Of a DNA stretch of 38,914 bases, positions 8,275 through 18,200 are shown piece by piece. Every line of letters begins with the position of its first letter. The first letter of the stretch is position 1. Position numbers and translations under genes: made by a program. The stretch spans positions 1 through 38,914 of the forward strand of contig NZ_FLSP01000083.1 of the NCBI RefSeq assembly GCF_900091315.1, written 5' to 3'. The DNA is from Streptomyces sp. DI166 (GTDB taxonomy: Bacteria; Actinomycetota; Actinomycetes; Streptomycetales; Streptomycetaceae). Below the pieces are notes generated by a model, which saw nothing but the letters and a program-made list of their open reading frames with translations, searched no databases and was not told the DNA's origin.

Positions 8275-8292
8275 TTCTACAGTGTTGTAGAA
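8275..8292. promoter_or_regulatory. Dyad TTCTAC-N6-GTAGAA before the TerB-like gene
   Basis: A perfect inverted repeat, TTCTAC (8275-8280) and GTAGAA (8287-8292); counting TTCTACA/TGTAGAA it has 7-bp arms and a 4-bp spacer. It lies 28-45 bp before the ATG, where an operator overlapping a promoter would be. The element matches the one before Spo0M (7134-7151), so the two genes probably share a regulator. Confidence 0.55.
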
Positions 8293-8319
8293 GCAAGCCC
8301 TCTCTCGTATGGAGTTCGC

Positions 8320-8775
8320 ATGGCCCTCTGGGACCGCATCAAGGAGTCCGCGTCGACGATGCAGACGCAGCTGACGGCGAAGAAGAACGAGCTCAAGAGC
8401 GGCGCCTTCCGCGACGCGAGCATGGCGATGTGCGCCCTGGTCGCCGCCGCCGACGGCACCGTCGACCCGTCCGAGCGGCAGCGGGTGGCCCAGCTCATCG
8501 CCACCAACGAGGTACTGCAGAACTTCGACGCCGACGACCTGCGCCGCCGCTTCGAGGACAACCTGAACAAGCTGACCGCCGACTTCGCCTTCGGCAAGGT
8601 CAGCGTCATGCAGGAGATCGCCAAGGCCAAGAAGAAGCCCGCCGAGGCACGCGCCGTCATCCAGATCGGCATTGTCATCGGCGGCGCCGACGGCGACTTC
8701 GACAAGACCGAGCAGGGCGTGGTCCGCGAGGCGTGCTACGCCCTCGACCTTCCGCCGCACGAGTTCGACCTCTGA
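8320..8775 (+). CDS. TerB-family tellurite-resistance-like protein
   Basis: The 151-residue cytoplasmic protein starts at ATG 8320, with GGAG 7 nt upstream. It is nearly a single TerB domain: an all-helical protein with two similar halves, each with an acidic turn, AADGTVDPSE (~residues 45-54) and GGADGDFDKTE (~121-131). These turns are the family's metal-binding loops. TerB proteins are tied to tellurite resistance and stress complexes; the exact role here is not shown, since no other ter genes are nearby. The length is normal for the family. The shared upstream dyad with Spo0M suggests joint control under envelope or stress signals. Confidence 0.92.
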   Translation: MALWDRIKESASTMQTQLTAKKNELKSGAFRDASMAMCALVAAADGTVDPSERQRVAQLIATNEVLQNFDADDLRRRFEDNLNKLTADFAFGKVSVMQEIAKAKKKPAEARAVIQIGIVIGGADGDFDKTEQGVVREACYALDLPPHEFDL

Positions 8776-8849
8776 GCGGGCACCGGCCCCACGGTGATCC
8801 CGTAGCATCAGTCGGCGGACATGTCAGGCGCGTCGGCAGGGGGACCGTC

Positions 8850-9209
8850 ATGAGCAGCCGTGCTCACCCGCAGGCACCGGCCCGCGCGTCGGCCGCGGGG
8901 CGCAACCGGACCGCCAAGGTCAGCGCCTTCTTCGCGCTCGGCGGTATCGCGTTCCTCGGGAACTTCGCCACGGGCATCGCCTGGATCAATCCGGGCATCT
9001 TCATCGGCTGCGCGGTGCTGTGCGCGCTGGTCGCCATTCCCACGGGCCACATCGCGCGCTTCAGGGGCCGGCGTCTGGACGGTGACGGGCGCGGACTCGC
9101 GCTCGTCGCCGTCCTGACCGGCTGGCTCGTGCTCCTCGTCTGCGTCCTGGCGGTCCTGGCCTTCGTCGGGCTCATCGCGGGACTGGCGGTGCTCACGGAC
9201 GGCGGCTGA
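8850..9209 (+). CDS. Small membrane protein, DUF4190-like
   Basis: The 119-residue product starts at ATG 8850 after AGGGGG (about 5 nt spacing). Residues ~25-55 (FFALGGIAFLGNFATGIAWI...) and ~85-118 (LALVAVLTGWLVLLVCVLAVLAFVGLIAGLAV) give three to four membrane segments, separated by the cytoplasmic GHIARFRGRRLDGDGRGLAL. That GH-x-A-x-x-x...G-x-G-L-A connector is the usual mark of DUF4190 proteins. Their function is unknown. The gene is convergent with the M56 metalloprotease gene and its stop is immediately followed by the 26-bp repeat array. Confidence 0.85.
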   Translation: MSSRAHPQAPARASAAGRNRTAKVSAFFALGGIAFLGNFATGIAWINPGIFIGCAVLCALVAIPTGHIARFRGRRLDGDGRGLALVAVLTGWLVLLVCVLAVLAFVGLIAGLAVLTDGG

Positions 9210-9440
9210 CCGGCATCCCGCTGGTCGCAGCGGATCGGCGTCCTGCCGGCCGCAGTGGACTGGGCATCCTGGCGGTGCCAGAGGGCCGGCGTCCTGCCGG
9301 TCGCAGTGGACTGGGCATCCTGGCGGTGGCAGCGGATCGGTACCGGGGGCCGGTGGCAGAGGATCGGTACCGGGGCCGGTGGCAGCACATCGGTACCGGG
9401 GGCCGGTCGCAGCGGACCGGCCCCCGCCGCCTCACAGCGG
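9210..9440. repeat. Nine degenerate ~26-bp tandem repeats between convergent genes
   Basis: Nine consecutive 24-27-bp units begin at 9210, 9235, 9260, 9286, 9311, 9337, 9364, 9390 and 9417. The shared pattern is a GG[CT]-containing start, a C/G-rich centre with CGGT, and an end like GCAG(C/T)GGA. Units 6-8 are nearly identical and contain the inner dyad ACCGG-GGG-CCGGT. The array begins at the stop of the DUF4190-like gene and its last unit includes the stop of the M56 gene (9432-9434). It fills the whole convergent gap and could end transcription from both sides. Confidence 0.85.
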
Positions 9441-10358
9441 CGTCGCCGCGTACAGGATCGTCATCATCGTCACCGCCGAGTTGGCCGACGACATCGCCGA
9501 CACCGCCGCCCCGGCCGCCGCCGTCCACGCCGCCACCCCCACCGCCGTGAACACGGACAGCCGGGCCGCCGGAGCGGGCCCCAGCAGGGCAGCCACCCGG
9601 CGCGGCACCGGCCCCGGTGCCGCGAGCCCCGCGAGGGTGGGGGCCGGGGTGCCGCGGGAGGCCAGGGCCGCCCTGCCGATCGCCCGGGCCACGGTGCGGC
9701 GGTCGCCGAGGGTCTGGGCCGCCTCCTCGTCCGCCCAGCGCTCGGTCGTGTAGGACACGGCCGTACGCAAGGGGCGCAGGAACGGGTTGGCCCGGGCCGC
9801 CAGTTGCGTCACCAGAAGGAACCGGTGGTGGCGGTCCGCCAGGTGGGCCCGTTCGTGGGCGAACAGGGCGCGGCGCTCGGCGGGGCGCAGTCCGGCCAGC
9901 AGGGCCGTGGTCACCACGATCCGGTCCCGGGGCCGGCCGGGCAGGGCGTAGGCGTACGGCGTCGCGTCGGGCAGGACCGCGACCTCGGTGGCCGGGAGTG
10001 CGGCGAGCGCCCGATGGGCACGCCGACGCGCCCGTCCGTGCCGCCACAGGGTGCGCCCGCACGCCACGGCCACCGCCAGCAGCGCGGGGATCGCCACCCG
10101 GCCCGCGACCCCGTCGTACGGCACCGCGGCGCGTACCTCGGGGTCGGACCAGCCGTCCGGGAGCGGGTTGCCGGGGAGTTGGGCGGTGCCGACGACCATC
10201 AGCAGGGCGAGACAGACCGTGCTGCACACGGCCATCACCCCGGCCACGCCGGTCAGCAGCCGGGTGGCGACGCGCGGATGCAGATGCTGCTCGGCAAGAC
10301 GGGCGACCGGCCACGCCGTGAGCGGCAGGACCAGTGGAAGAAAGACGAACAGCCCCAT
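9432..10358 (-). CDS. M56-family (BlaR1/MecR1-type) membrane metalloprotease
   Basis: The 308-residue product starts at ATG 10358, 5 bp after the blaI-like stop, with its ribosome site GGAAGG inside the end of that gene. N-terminal helices (GLFVFLPLVLPLTAW, GVAGVMAVCSTVCLALLMVV, IPALLAVAVACG) precede a cytoplasmic zinc-protease domain with the motif HERAH (HExxH) in LFAHERAHLADRHHR and a downstream ERWADEEAAQ that supplies the third ligand. A final helix follows (VFTAVGVAAWTAAAGAAVSA). There is no extracellular penicillin-binding sensor domain. By family knowledge it would cleave or inactivate the BlaI repressor after a signal. The stop codon lies in the tandem-repeat array. Confidence 0.92.
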   Translation of the reverse strand: MGLFVFLPLVLPLTAWPVARLAEQHLHPRVATRLLTGVAGVMAVCSTVCLALLMVVGTAQLPGNPLPDGWSDPEVRAAVPYDGVAGRVAIPALLAVAVACGRTLWRHGRARRRAHRALAALPATEVAVLPDATPYAYALPGRPRDRIVVTTALLAGLRPAERRALFAHERAHLADRHHRFLLVTQLAARANPFLRPLRTAVSYTTERWADEEAAQTLGDRRTVARAIGRAALASRGTPAPTLAGLAAPGPVPRRVAALLGPAPAARLSVFTAVGVAAWTAAAGAAVSAMSSANSAVTMMTILYAATPL

Positions 10359-10363
10359 GAGGC

Positions 10364-10750
10364 TCAGCCTTCCCCGTCGTCCTCCGCCTTTTCCAGCAGC
10401 TCCCGCAGCAGCCGCTCGTCGTCGGGTTCGAGGGAGGTGACGAAGCTGGCGAGCACCGCCTCCCGGTCGCGTTCGCCGTCCAGGAGCCTGCGCATCCGGT
10501 GCGCGGCGAGCCCGGCCTGGTCCGAGACCGGGGTCCACAGGAAGGAGCGTCCGGCGCGTTCCCGGGTCACCGCGTTCTTGGCCAGCAGCCGGGTCAGGAT
10601 CGTGATCACCGTCGTGTAGGCGAGGTCGCCGCCGAGCCGTTCCTGCACCCAGCCCGCCGTCGCCGGGCCGTCCGCCTCGCGCAGCGCCGACAGCACCTGC
10701 GCCTCCAGCTCGCCCTGCCCCCGTCGCCGGGGGCGCCGGTGATCTGTCAT
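10364..10750 (-). CDS. BlaI/MecI/CopY-family transcriptional repressor
   Basis: The 128-residue product starts at ATG 10750 with GAAGGAAGGA 6 nt upstream. Residues ~12-75 form a winged helix (GELEAQVLSALREADGP... TTVITILTRLLAKNAVTRER), the classic BlaI fold, with the cleavage and dimerisation region behind it. It forms a two-gene operon with the M56 protease, the usual repressor-sensor pair of actinobacteria that controls beta-lactam or envelope-stress genes. Only about 20 bp separate the start codon from the left hairpin of the TnpB element, so the native promoter has probably been displaced by the insertion. Confidence 0.93.
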   Translation of the reverse strand: MTDHRRPRRRGQGELEAQVLSALREADGPATAGWVQERLGGDLAYTTVITILTRLLAKNAVTRERAGRSFLWTPVSDQAGLAAHRMRRLLDGERDREAVLASFVTSLEPDDERLLRELLEKAEDDGEG

Positions 10751-10911
10751 CGGGTCCTTCCTTCGTGGATACCCCCGGCTTCAGCCGGGGGAGGAAACGA
10801 AGCTCCTGCGGAGCAGGGCAGGGAAAGCCGGTTCGCCGCCAGGGCGGACCGGCGTCCTCCGACCACCGGCCAACAGCCGCCTCTCACACGGAAGCTGATA
10901 CGATGTGAGGC

Positions 10912-12120
10912 ATGACGCAGCAGGTCAAGCGGGCTTTCAAGTACCGCTTCTACCCCACGGACGAGCAGGCAGCCGAGCTGTCGCGCACGTTCGGCTGCGT
11001 CCGCCTCGTCTACAACAAGGCGCTGGAGGAACGCACTCGCGCCTGGTACGGCGAGCAGCGCCGGATCTCCTACGTGCAGTCGTCGGCCGCACTGACGGAG
11101 TGGAAGAAGACCGGGGAGCTCGCCTTCCTGACGGAGGTGTCCTGCGTCCCGCTTCAGCAGGCGCTGCGCCACCTTCAGACGGCGTTCGGGAACTTCTTCG
11201 CCAAGCGGGCCAAGTACCCCCGGTACAAGTCGAGGAAGAAGTCGAGGGCGTCGGCCGAGTACACCCGCTCCGCGTTCAAGTGGCGCGACGGGAAGCTGAC
11301 CCTGGCGAAGATGGCCGAGCCGTTGGACATCCGCTGGTCGCGTCCCCTCCCGGAGGGTGCGGTGCCGACCACGGTGACCGTGTCCCGCGACGCGGCCGGG
11401 CGCTGGTTCGTCTCCCTGCTCTGCGAGGACACCATTACCCCCGCGCCTGCCACCACGGCGGCGGTCGGCATCGATGCCGGGATCACCTCCCTGGTGACGC
11501 TGTCCACCGGGGAGAAGATCGCCAACCCGAAGCACGAGCGGCGCGACCGCGCCCGCCTGGCCGGCGCGCAGCGGGAACTGTCGCGGAAGGCGAAGGGCTC
11601 GGCGAACCGCGATAAGGCCCGCCGCCGCGTCGCCAAGATCCATGCCCGGATCGCCGACCGGCGCCGCGACTTCCTGCACAAGCTGTCGACTCGGCTCGTC
11701 CGTGAGAACCAAACGGTCGTGATCGAGGACCTCACCGTCCGCAATCTGCTGAAGAACGGCAAGCTCGCGCGCGCCATCAGCGACGCGTCGTGGACGGAGC
11801 TCCGCTCCATGCTGGAGTACAAGTGCGCCTGGTACGGGCGCGAACTCGTTGTGATCGACCGCTGGTTCCCCAGCTCGAAGCTGTGCGGGGCCTGTGGCAC
11901 GGTCGCGGCGAGGATGCCGCTGAACGTCCGTGAGTGGACGTGCGACTGCGGCGTGGTGCATGACCGCGATGTGAACGCGGCTCGCAACATTCTGGCCGCC
12001 GGGCTGGCGGCGTCTGCCTGTGGAGACGGTGTAAGACCTCAACGGGAGTCCTCCCGGACGGGGCGGTCGTCGGTGAAGCAGGAAACCCAGCGGGCGACCG
12101 CTGGAATCCCCCGCCTTTAG
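10912..12120 (+). CDS. tnpB: TnpB RNA-guided nuclease of an IS200/IS605-type element
   Basis: The 402-residue protein starts at ATG 10912. It is full length for the family. The N-terminal part opens with the usual KRAFKYRFYPTDEQ and the RLVYNKALE helix. The RuvC nuclease is intact: GIDAG (Asp188), VVIEDL (Glu272) and HDRDVNAARN (Asp353). A zinc finger is complete (Cys325, Cys328, Cys344, Cys346). By family knowledge it cuts DNA next to a short target motif under guidance of an RNA made from the element's right end, which keeps the element in its site. The stop codon lies in the right-end hairpin, so coding and guide-RNA sequence overlap. Nothing indicates inactivation. Confidence 0.96.
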   Translation: MTQQVKRAFKYRFYPTDEQAAELSRTFGCVRLVYNKALEERTRAWYGEQRRISYVQSSAALTEWKKTGELAFLTEVSCVPLQQALRHLQTAFGNFFAKRAKYPRYKSRKKSRASAEYTRSAFKWRDGKLTLAKMAEPLDIRWSRPLPEGAVPTTVTVSRDAAGRWFVSLLCEDTITPAPATTAAVGIDAGITSLVTLSTGEKIANPKHERRDRARLAGAQRELSRKAKGSANRDKARRRVAKIHARIADRRRDFLHKLSTRLVRENQTVVIEDLTVRNLLKNGKLARAISDASWTELRSMLEYKCAWYGRELVVIDRWFPSSKLCGACGTVAARMPLNVREWTCDCGVVHDRDVNAARNILAAGLAASACGDGVRPQRESSRTGRSSVKQETQRATAGIPRL

Positions 12121-12137
12121 GCGGGGGAGGAAGTCAA
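11990..12137 (+). ncRNA. Probable guide (omega/reRNA) scaffold at the right end of the TnpB element
   Basis: In TnpB elements the guide RNA scaffold overlaps the 3' end of tnpB and ends at the element's right border. Here this region ends with the hairpin at 12108-12127 and GAGGAAGTCAA. The guide itself would be the flanking DNA from 12138 (gccctgtctcccttcc...). The 5' border is only an estimate; I did not fold the whole stretch. Confidence 0.5.
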
Positions 12138-12291
12138 GCCCTGTCTCCCTTCCGCTGCCCCGCACTTCACGGCCGGTCCATCGTAGGGACACCGCGCGCC
12201 GACCGGTTCCGGCCCCATTTCGTCCGGATGGCGCACACGCACTCCGAATGTCACGCTATGTAATTGTTGATCATCGGAATGTAATGGGTCC

Positions 12292-15200
12292 ATGTTCAGC
12301 CGTCGGTCCCGGTCTCCGTCCCCGCTTGTCCTCCTGCTCACTTGCTGCGTCCTGACCACGCTGCTGGGGGCGCACGCCCCGGCCAGGGAAACGTCCCGCG
12401 CGGGTGTTCCCGCGCCCAACTGGCGGGCGGAGCCCGGACGGCATCCGGGGCGGCTGCTGCCTTCCGAGGACGCCCTGCCCCACCGGCCGCGCCCGGCCTC
12501 CGGGAGCCGCGCGGCAAGCGAGACCTCCGGGAACGGCGCGGCAAGCGAGACCTCCGGGAACGGCACGGCGAGCGAGGCCTCCGGGAACGGCGCGGCAAGC
12601 GAGGCCTCCGGGGAGCGCGCGGCCAGCGAGCAACCGCCGCGCGGGGTCACGTACTTCGCACCAGCCGCCCCTCGGCGCCTCGTGCCCGGAGCCCGGACCC
12701 GGGTGCGGGTCACCGTGACCGACACCGCCCAACAGGCCTGGCCCGCACGGGACATCGCCCTCGGCGTGCGCTGGTACCGGGCCGACGGGACGGAGTACGC
12801 GTACGGCAAGGGCGAGCGGCCCGTCGACCGTCTCACCGCCCTGCCCGAGGACTTGGCGCCCGGCGAGTCCGCCGAGCTGCGCGCCGTCGTCCGCGCCCCG
12901 GACCTGCCGCGCACCCGCGGCTCCCTCTTCCTGACCTGGGACCTGTACGACCGCGCCGCGCGCCGCTGGCTGTCGGAGGCCGAGCCGCCCGCAGGGCCGG
13001 TCCCGCAGGCGCGCGAGAGGGTGGTCGTCGAGCGGGCCGGGTCCGACCGGCTGGGGCTGGAGCGGTTCTACCAGTACACGCGCGCCGAAGCCGGTGCCGG
13101 AGCCGCGGTCGCCGTCAACGCGGCCAACGGGAACGCGGCGACGAGCTGGAACCTCTTCGCCCACCCCAGCCTCGGCCCCGCCGCCTTCCTGCGCCTGACC
13201 CACAACACCCAGGACGCCTCCGACACGGTCGCCGGACCCGGCTGGTCGCTGTCGGCGTCCACGCTCACCCGGCTCGGCTCGCCCCTGCACTTCGAGACCG
13301 GCCAGAACATCGGCATCGGCTTCCCGGACTCGGTGCGCATGATCGACGGCGACGGCACGAGCCACACCTTCCGCCTCGACCGGCACGGCAGCGACAACCC
13401 CCGCGACTGGGACTACGCCCACCCGGCCGGCGTCCACTTCCACCTCCAGCGCAGCAGCGGCCCCCCGGACCGGCGCTGGGTGTTCACCCGGCCCGACCGC
13501 ACCCAGTTCCACTTCTCGGCCGAGGGCCGCCCTACCGCCGTCGTCGACGGCAACGGCAACACCCTCCGATTCCACTACGAACAGGACGACTTGGCGGCCG
13601 AGCCGCGGCTGCGCCGGGTGACCGACGCCTCCGGACGCCGGGTCCTGACCCTGGCGTACGGCGAGGGCGGCAGGCTGGCCTCGGTCACCGATGTGCACGG
13701 GCGGCGCGTGGAGTTCTCGTACGGCGAGGGCGGACTGCTCGGCAGGGTCACCGACGCGGCCGGGTCGCCCGCGGCCCGGTCCATGGGGTTCCGCTACGAC
13801 GACTCCGGCAGGCTGACCTCGATCACCGACCCCAACGGCGGCCGGACCGGGCTCGGTTACGAGCCGCGGCGCCAGGAGCCCCGTACCGCCGGGCACGGCC
13901 GCGTGACCACCCTCACCGACCGCATGGGCGGCACCACCCGCATCGACCGGAGCGAGCACGGACGCCTGATCACCGTCACCGACGCGAGCGGCGAGCGCAC
14001 CGCCTTCCGGCTCGACGCGTTCGGCCGGGCCGTCGTCTCCACCAACGCCAAGGGTGAGAGGACGAGGCTTGCCTGGGACGCCGACAACAACGTCCGCCGC
14101 CTGCAGGAGCCGAGCGGTGCGGTGACGACCTGGCGCTACGACCCGCGCACCGGTTACCCGCTGGAGATCACCGGCCCCGAGGAGAACGCCAAGGACCCCG
14201 AGGACCGCGCCTCCACCGGCCTGACCTACCGCACTTTCCTGCGCGGCCACGTCGCCGATCTGGTGGAGAAGGTCTCCCCCGAGGGCCGCCGCTGGACCTT
14301 CGGCGTCGACGGCCACGGCAACGTCGTCTCGGTCACCGACCCCCGCGGCAACACCGGCGGCGATGCCGCGCCGAAGGCGCAGGGGCCGCGCAAGGCGCCG
14401 TACACCTCGTACAGCGTCTACGACAAGCGCGGGCGGTTGCTGGAGAGCACCGATCCGCGTGGGCACAGCACCCGGTTCGCGGAGTACGGGCCCACCGGGC
14501 AACCGGCGCGGGTGACCGACGCGTTGGGGCACACGACGCGGTTCCGGTACGACGCGGTCGGCGCGGTCACGGCGGTCACCGACGCCAAGGGCCGCACCAG
14601 CAGCTACGAGTACGACCTGCTCGGCCGCCCGCTCGGCGCGGTGCTGCCGCGCGACCTGGCCGCCGAGGACCCCGAGGACCGCTGGGTCCGCGTTCCCGCG
14701 CCCGCCTACGACGGCAACGACAACGTGGTGCGCGCCACCGACCCCAACGGCGCCGTCACCAGGGCCGCGTACAACGCCGCCGACCGCCCGGTGTCCGTCG
14801 TCGACCCGCCCAACAGCGACGACGGCGGCCCCGAGCGCACCACCCGCTACAGCTACGACAAGGTCGGCAACCGCATCGCCGAGACCACCCCGCGCGGCCA
14901 CCGCACCGTCTTCGCCTACGACGAACTCCACCGCCTGATCGAGACCACCGACCCCCTCAGGGGCCGCACCACCTACGTCTACGACCGCGCCGGCGACGTC
15001 CTCTCGGTCACCCGCCCGCGCTCCAACGACCGCCGGGCCCGTGTCCCCGACCAGCGCTTCACCTACGACCTCGCGCACCGCATCACGGCGGTCACCGACG
15101 CCGAGGGCAACACCGTCCGCAACGGCTACGACCGCGACGGCAACCTCGTCTCGGTCACCGACCAGTGCGGCGCCACCACCGAGACCACCCTCGACGCGGC

Positions 15201-18200
15201 CGGGGCCCCGGTCCAGATCCGCGCCCCGCACAGGCTCGGCGACGAGCGGCGCTTCGAGTGCGCGTGCCCGCCGGGCAGGAAGTGCGAGCTGCCCGAGGAG
15301 CGGATCGAGTACCGGATCACCCGCTACGCGTACGACGAGGCCGGCAACCGCACGAAGATCTTCACGCCGCGCTCGGTCGCCGAGAACAAGAAGACCCTGG
15401 CGCAGGAGACCGTCTACGACCCCCTGAACCGGGTCGCCGAGCAGGTCCTGCCCTACGACCCGGACGACCCCGGCTTGCCGAAGCCGCACCGCGTCCGGCA
15501 TGTGTACGACGAGGTCGGCGACCTCATGGAGGTGCACAACCCGCCCTCCGGCACGTCCGGCCGCCCGAGCGTCACCCGCTACACCTACTTCGACGACGGC
15601 CTGCTCCGGCGCAGCACCGACCCTTGGCAGATCCGCACCGACTACGCCTACGACAAGGTCGGCAACCAGCTCTCCCGCACGCTGACCGGGGACGGCGGCG
15701 GCACCCGGCGGACCATGAGCTGGCGGTACCACCCGGACGGCAGCCTCGCCGAGCACCGTGACACCGGCACGCCTGCCGGGCGGGAGACGGTCCTGCTCGA
15801 CAACTCCGACGCCGGGCGCACGGAGGCGGCCGGACGGTGGGCCGAGGAGCCGTCCGGCTCGGACGGCTTCGGGCTCGACTTCCGCACCCACCCCGCCGAG
15901 GACCGCTCCGCTTCCTTCACCTGGAAGCTGGCCGCGCCGAGCGACGGCACCTACCGGGTGCTGGCGCGCTGGCCGCGGCACGAGAAGGGCGGGCGCGCGG
16001 AGTTCGCGGTGCCGCACGAGGGCGGGCGGGCCGTCGTGCCGGTGGACCAGGGCGAGGGGTCCGGGGAGTGGCGGGAGCTGGGGCGGTTCCGCTTCGAGGC
16101 CGGGAAGGAGTACGGGGTCGCGGTCTCGGGGGCGGAGGACGCGCCGGGGAAGCTGGTGCTGGCCGACGCGGTGGAACTCGTGAAGGTGGAGGAGACGCGC
16201 GAAGGTCGCGAGGACGCCCGCGAGTACCACTACGCCTACGACCCCGACGGCCTGGTCACGCGTATCACGGAGGGCGCGCCGTCCTCGCCTTCCCGTACCT
16301 GGGAGGTCGGCAACGACCCGCTGGGCCGCCCGTCGGCGGTGGAGGAACGGGACGGCGGGGGCGGTCCCCCGCGCAGGGCGACCTTCGCCTACGACCCCGA
16401 CGGCAACCTGCTGGAGCACCGGGTCACGGCGGCGGGCCGGGACCCGGAGAGCTCCCGGTACACCTACAACACGCTCGGGCTGGTCGAGGAGGCGCTGACC
16501 GAGGGCCCGTCGACGGACGGGGAGGCGAAGAAGACCACCTTCACCTGGTGGCCGACGGGCCGGCTCAAGCGCCAGACCAAGGACAACGGCAACACCGTCG
16601 ACCACTGGCACTACCTCGACGGCGCACTGAGTGTGCAGGAGGAGAAGAAGGAGGGCGGCGGGGAGCTGGTCTCCCGCCACGAGATCGACTACGACCCCGA
16701 CGGCAACCGCACCCGGGACGCCTCGGTGAAGATGGACGCCGACGACCACGGGGACACGCTCGACACGGTGGCGACGTACCGCTACGACGCCCGTAACCGG
16801 AGCATTGAGGTCAAGAAGACGGGCGAGGGCCCAGACCGCACGGAGACGTACCGGTACGACCCGAACAACAACGTCGTCCAGCAGCGGATCGGCGAGACGG
16901 AGACGACGTTCGACTACGACCGGGACCGGTTGCTGTCGTCGACGTCCGCGGGCGCGAAATCGTCGTACCTGTACGACGTCTACGGCCGCCTGTCCCAGGT
17001 GACGGCCGGGGGCAAGCCCGCGCAGCAGAACGTCTACGACGGCTTCGACCGCCTGATCGAGACGCGCTCGGGGAGCGGGCGGGCGCAGGTGGTGGCGGAG
17101 CACGAGTACGACGCGTTCGACCGCCGGACCAGTACGAGTGTGTCGGGCGGCGGTGAGCGCCGTGCGACCGATTTCCACTACCTGGGCCTGGGCGGGCAGC
17201 TCCTCTCCGAGGAGAAGGACGGCAAGCTGAGCCGGACGTACCAGTACGGCCCGGCGGGGGAGCGCCTGTCCCAGGTCACCTTCGACACGGAGGGCACGAA
17301 GGACCCCGAGACGGTGTTCTTCGGGTACGGCCCGCACAACGACGTCGAGCACATCACGGACGACAAGGGCAACACGAAGGCGACGTACGGCTACACGGCG
17401 TACGGGCAGGCGGACAAGGCGGCCTTCACGGGCGTGGACAAGCCGTCGGTGGTGGACCCGACGTCGGAGCCGTTCAACTTCTACCGCTTCAACTCACGGC
17501 GCTGGGACGGCGGTTCGGGCACGTACGACATGGGCTTCCGGGACTACAACCCGGGACTGAACCAGTTCCTGTCCCGCGACATGTACAACGGTGCCCTGGC
17601 CGACCTCGACCTGGCGACGGACCCCTGGACCCAGAACCGCTACGGCTTCGCGGGCGGCAACCCGATCAGCAACGTGGAGCTGGACGGCCACCTGTTCGGG
17701 ATGTCGTGGAGCGAGCTGGCGCACTCCGTGCTGGACGTGGCGGGCATGATCCCGGGCGTCGGCGAGATCGCGGACGTCGCGAACGGGCTGCTGTACCTGG
17801 CGGAGGGCAACTACGTCGAGGCGGGGCTGTCGCTGGCCTCGGCGATCCCGGTCGCGGGCAACGCGATCGGCGCGGCGCGCATCGCCCGCAAGGCAGGCAA
17901 GCAGGTGGACGAGGCGCTCGACGGGGGCGCTGCGCTGAACAAGGCGGAACGGACGGAGTCGGCGGTGCCGGACACGCCGCCGACGAAGGAGAAGACCCCC
18001 GAACCGGCCCCCCAGCCCAAGGGCTGCCCCAGTCCCTCCAGCTTCGTGCCGGGCACACGGGTCCTGATGGCGGACGGAACGACCAAGCCGATCGAGAAGA
18101 TCCACAAGGGCGACCGGGTCCTGGCGGCGAACCCGGACGACTCCGAACCACGGCCGCGTGAAGTCACCCGCCCGATCACCTCCAAGGGCGAGAAGAAGCT

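Larger units (their letters stand above)
10771..12137 (+). mobile_element. TnpB-only IS200/IS605-type (IS1341-like) element
   Basis: The element holds one gene, tnpB, and no Y1 transposase tnpA, so it needs a partner element to move. Both ends carry similar hairpins in the same orientation: CCCCCGGCT-TC-AGCCGGGGG (10772-10791) followed by GAGGAA, and CCCCCGCCT-TT-AGGCGGGGG (12108-12127) followed by GAGGAAGTCAA. The left end has two more hairpins (10802-10814 and 10828-10853). No inverted terminal repeats or target duplication are seen, as expected for this family. Exact borders are inferred: left at about 10771, right after the GTCAA at 12137. It sits between the BlaI operon and the RHS gene. 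Confidence 0.8.

Noticed and set aside
9210..9440. Tandem repeats considered as a CRISPR array
   Set aside because: Units are contiguous with no unique spacers, unit length varies between 24 and 27 bp, and there are no cas genes in the window.
12171..12196. Possible BlaI box between the TnpB element and the RHS gene (ggtccatcgtagggac)
   Set aside because: Only short GTCC/GGAC arms and no match to the TACTACA-NN-TGTAGTA-type consensus; not strong enough to report as an operator.
12271..17352. Minus-strand open frame of 1693 codons opposite the RHS gene
   Set aside because: Low-complexity Val/Gly/Arg translation and repeat pattern that mirrors the YD repeats; the plus-strand frame has signal peptide, RHS, HINT and toxin domains.
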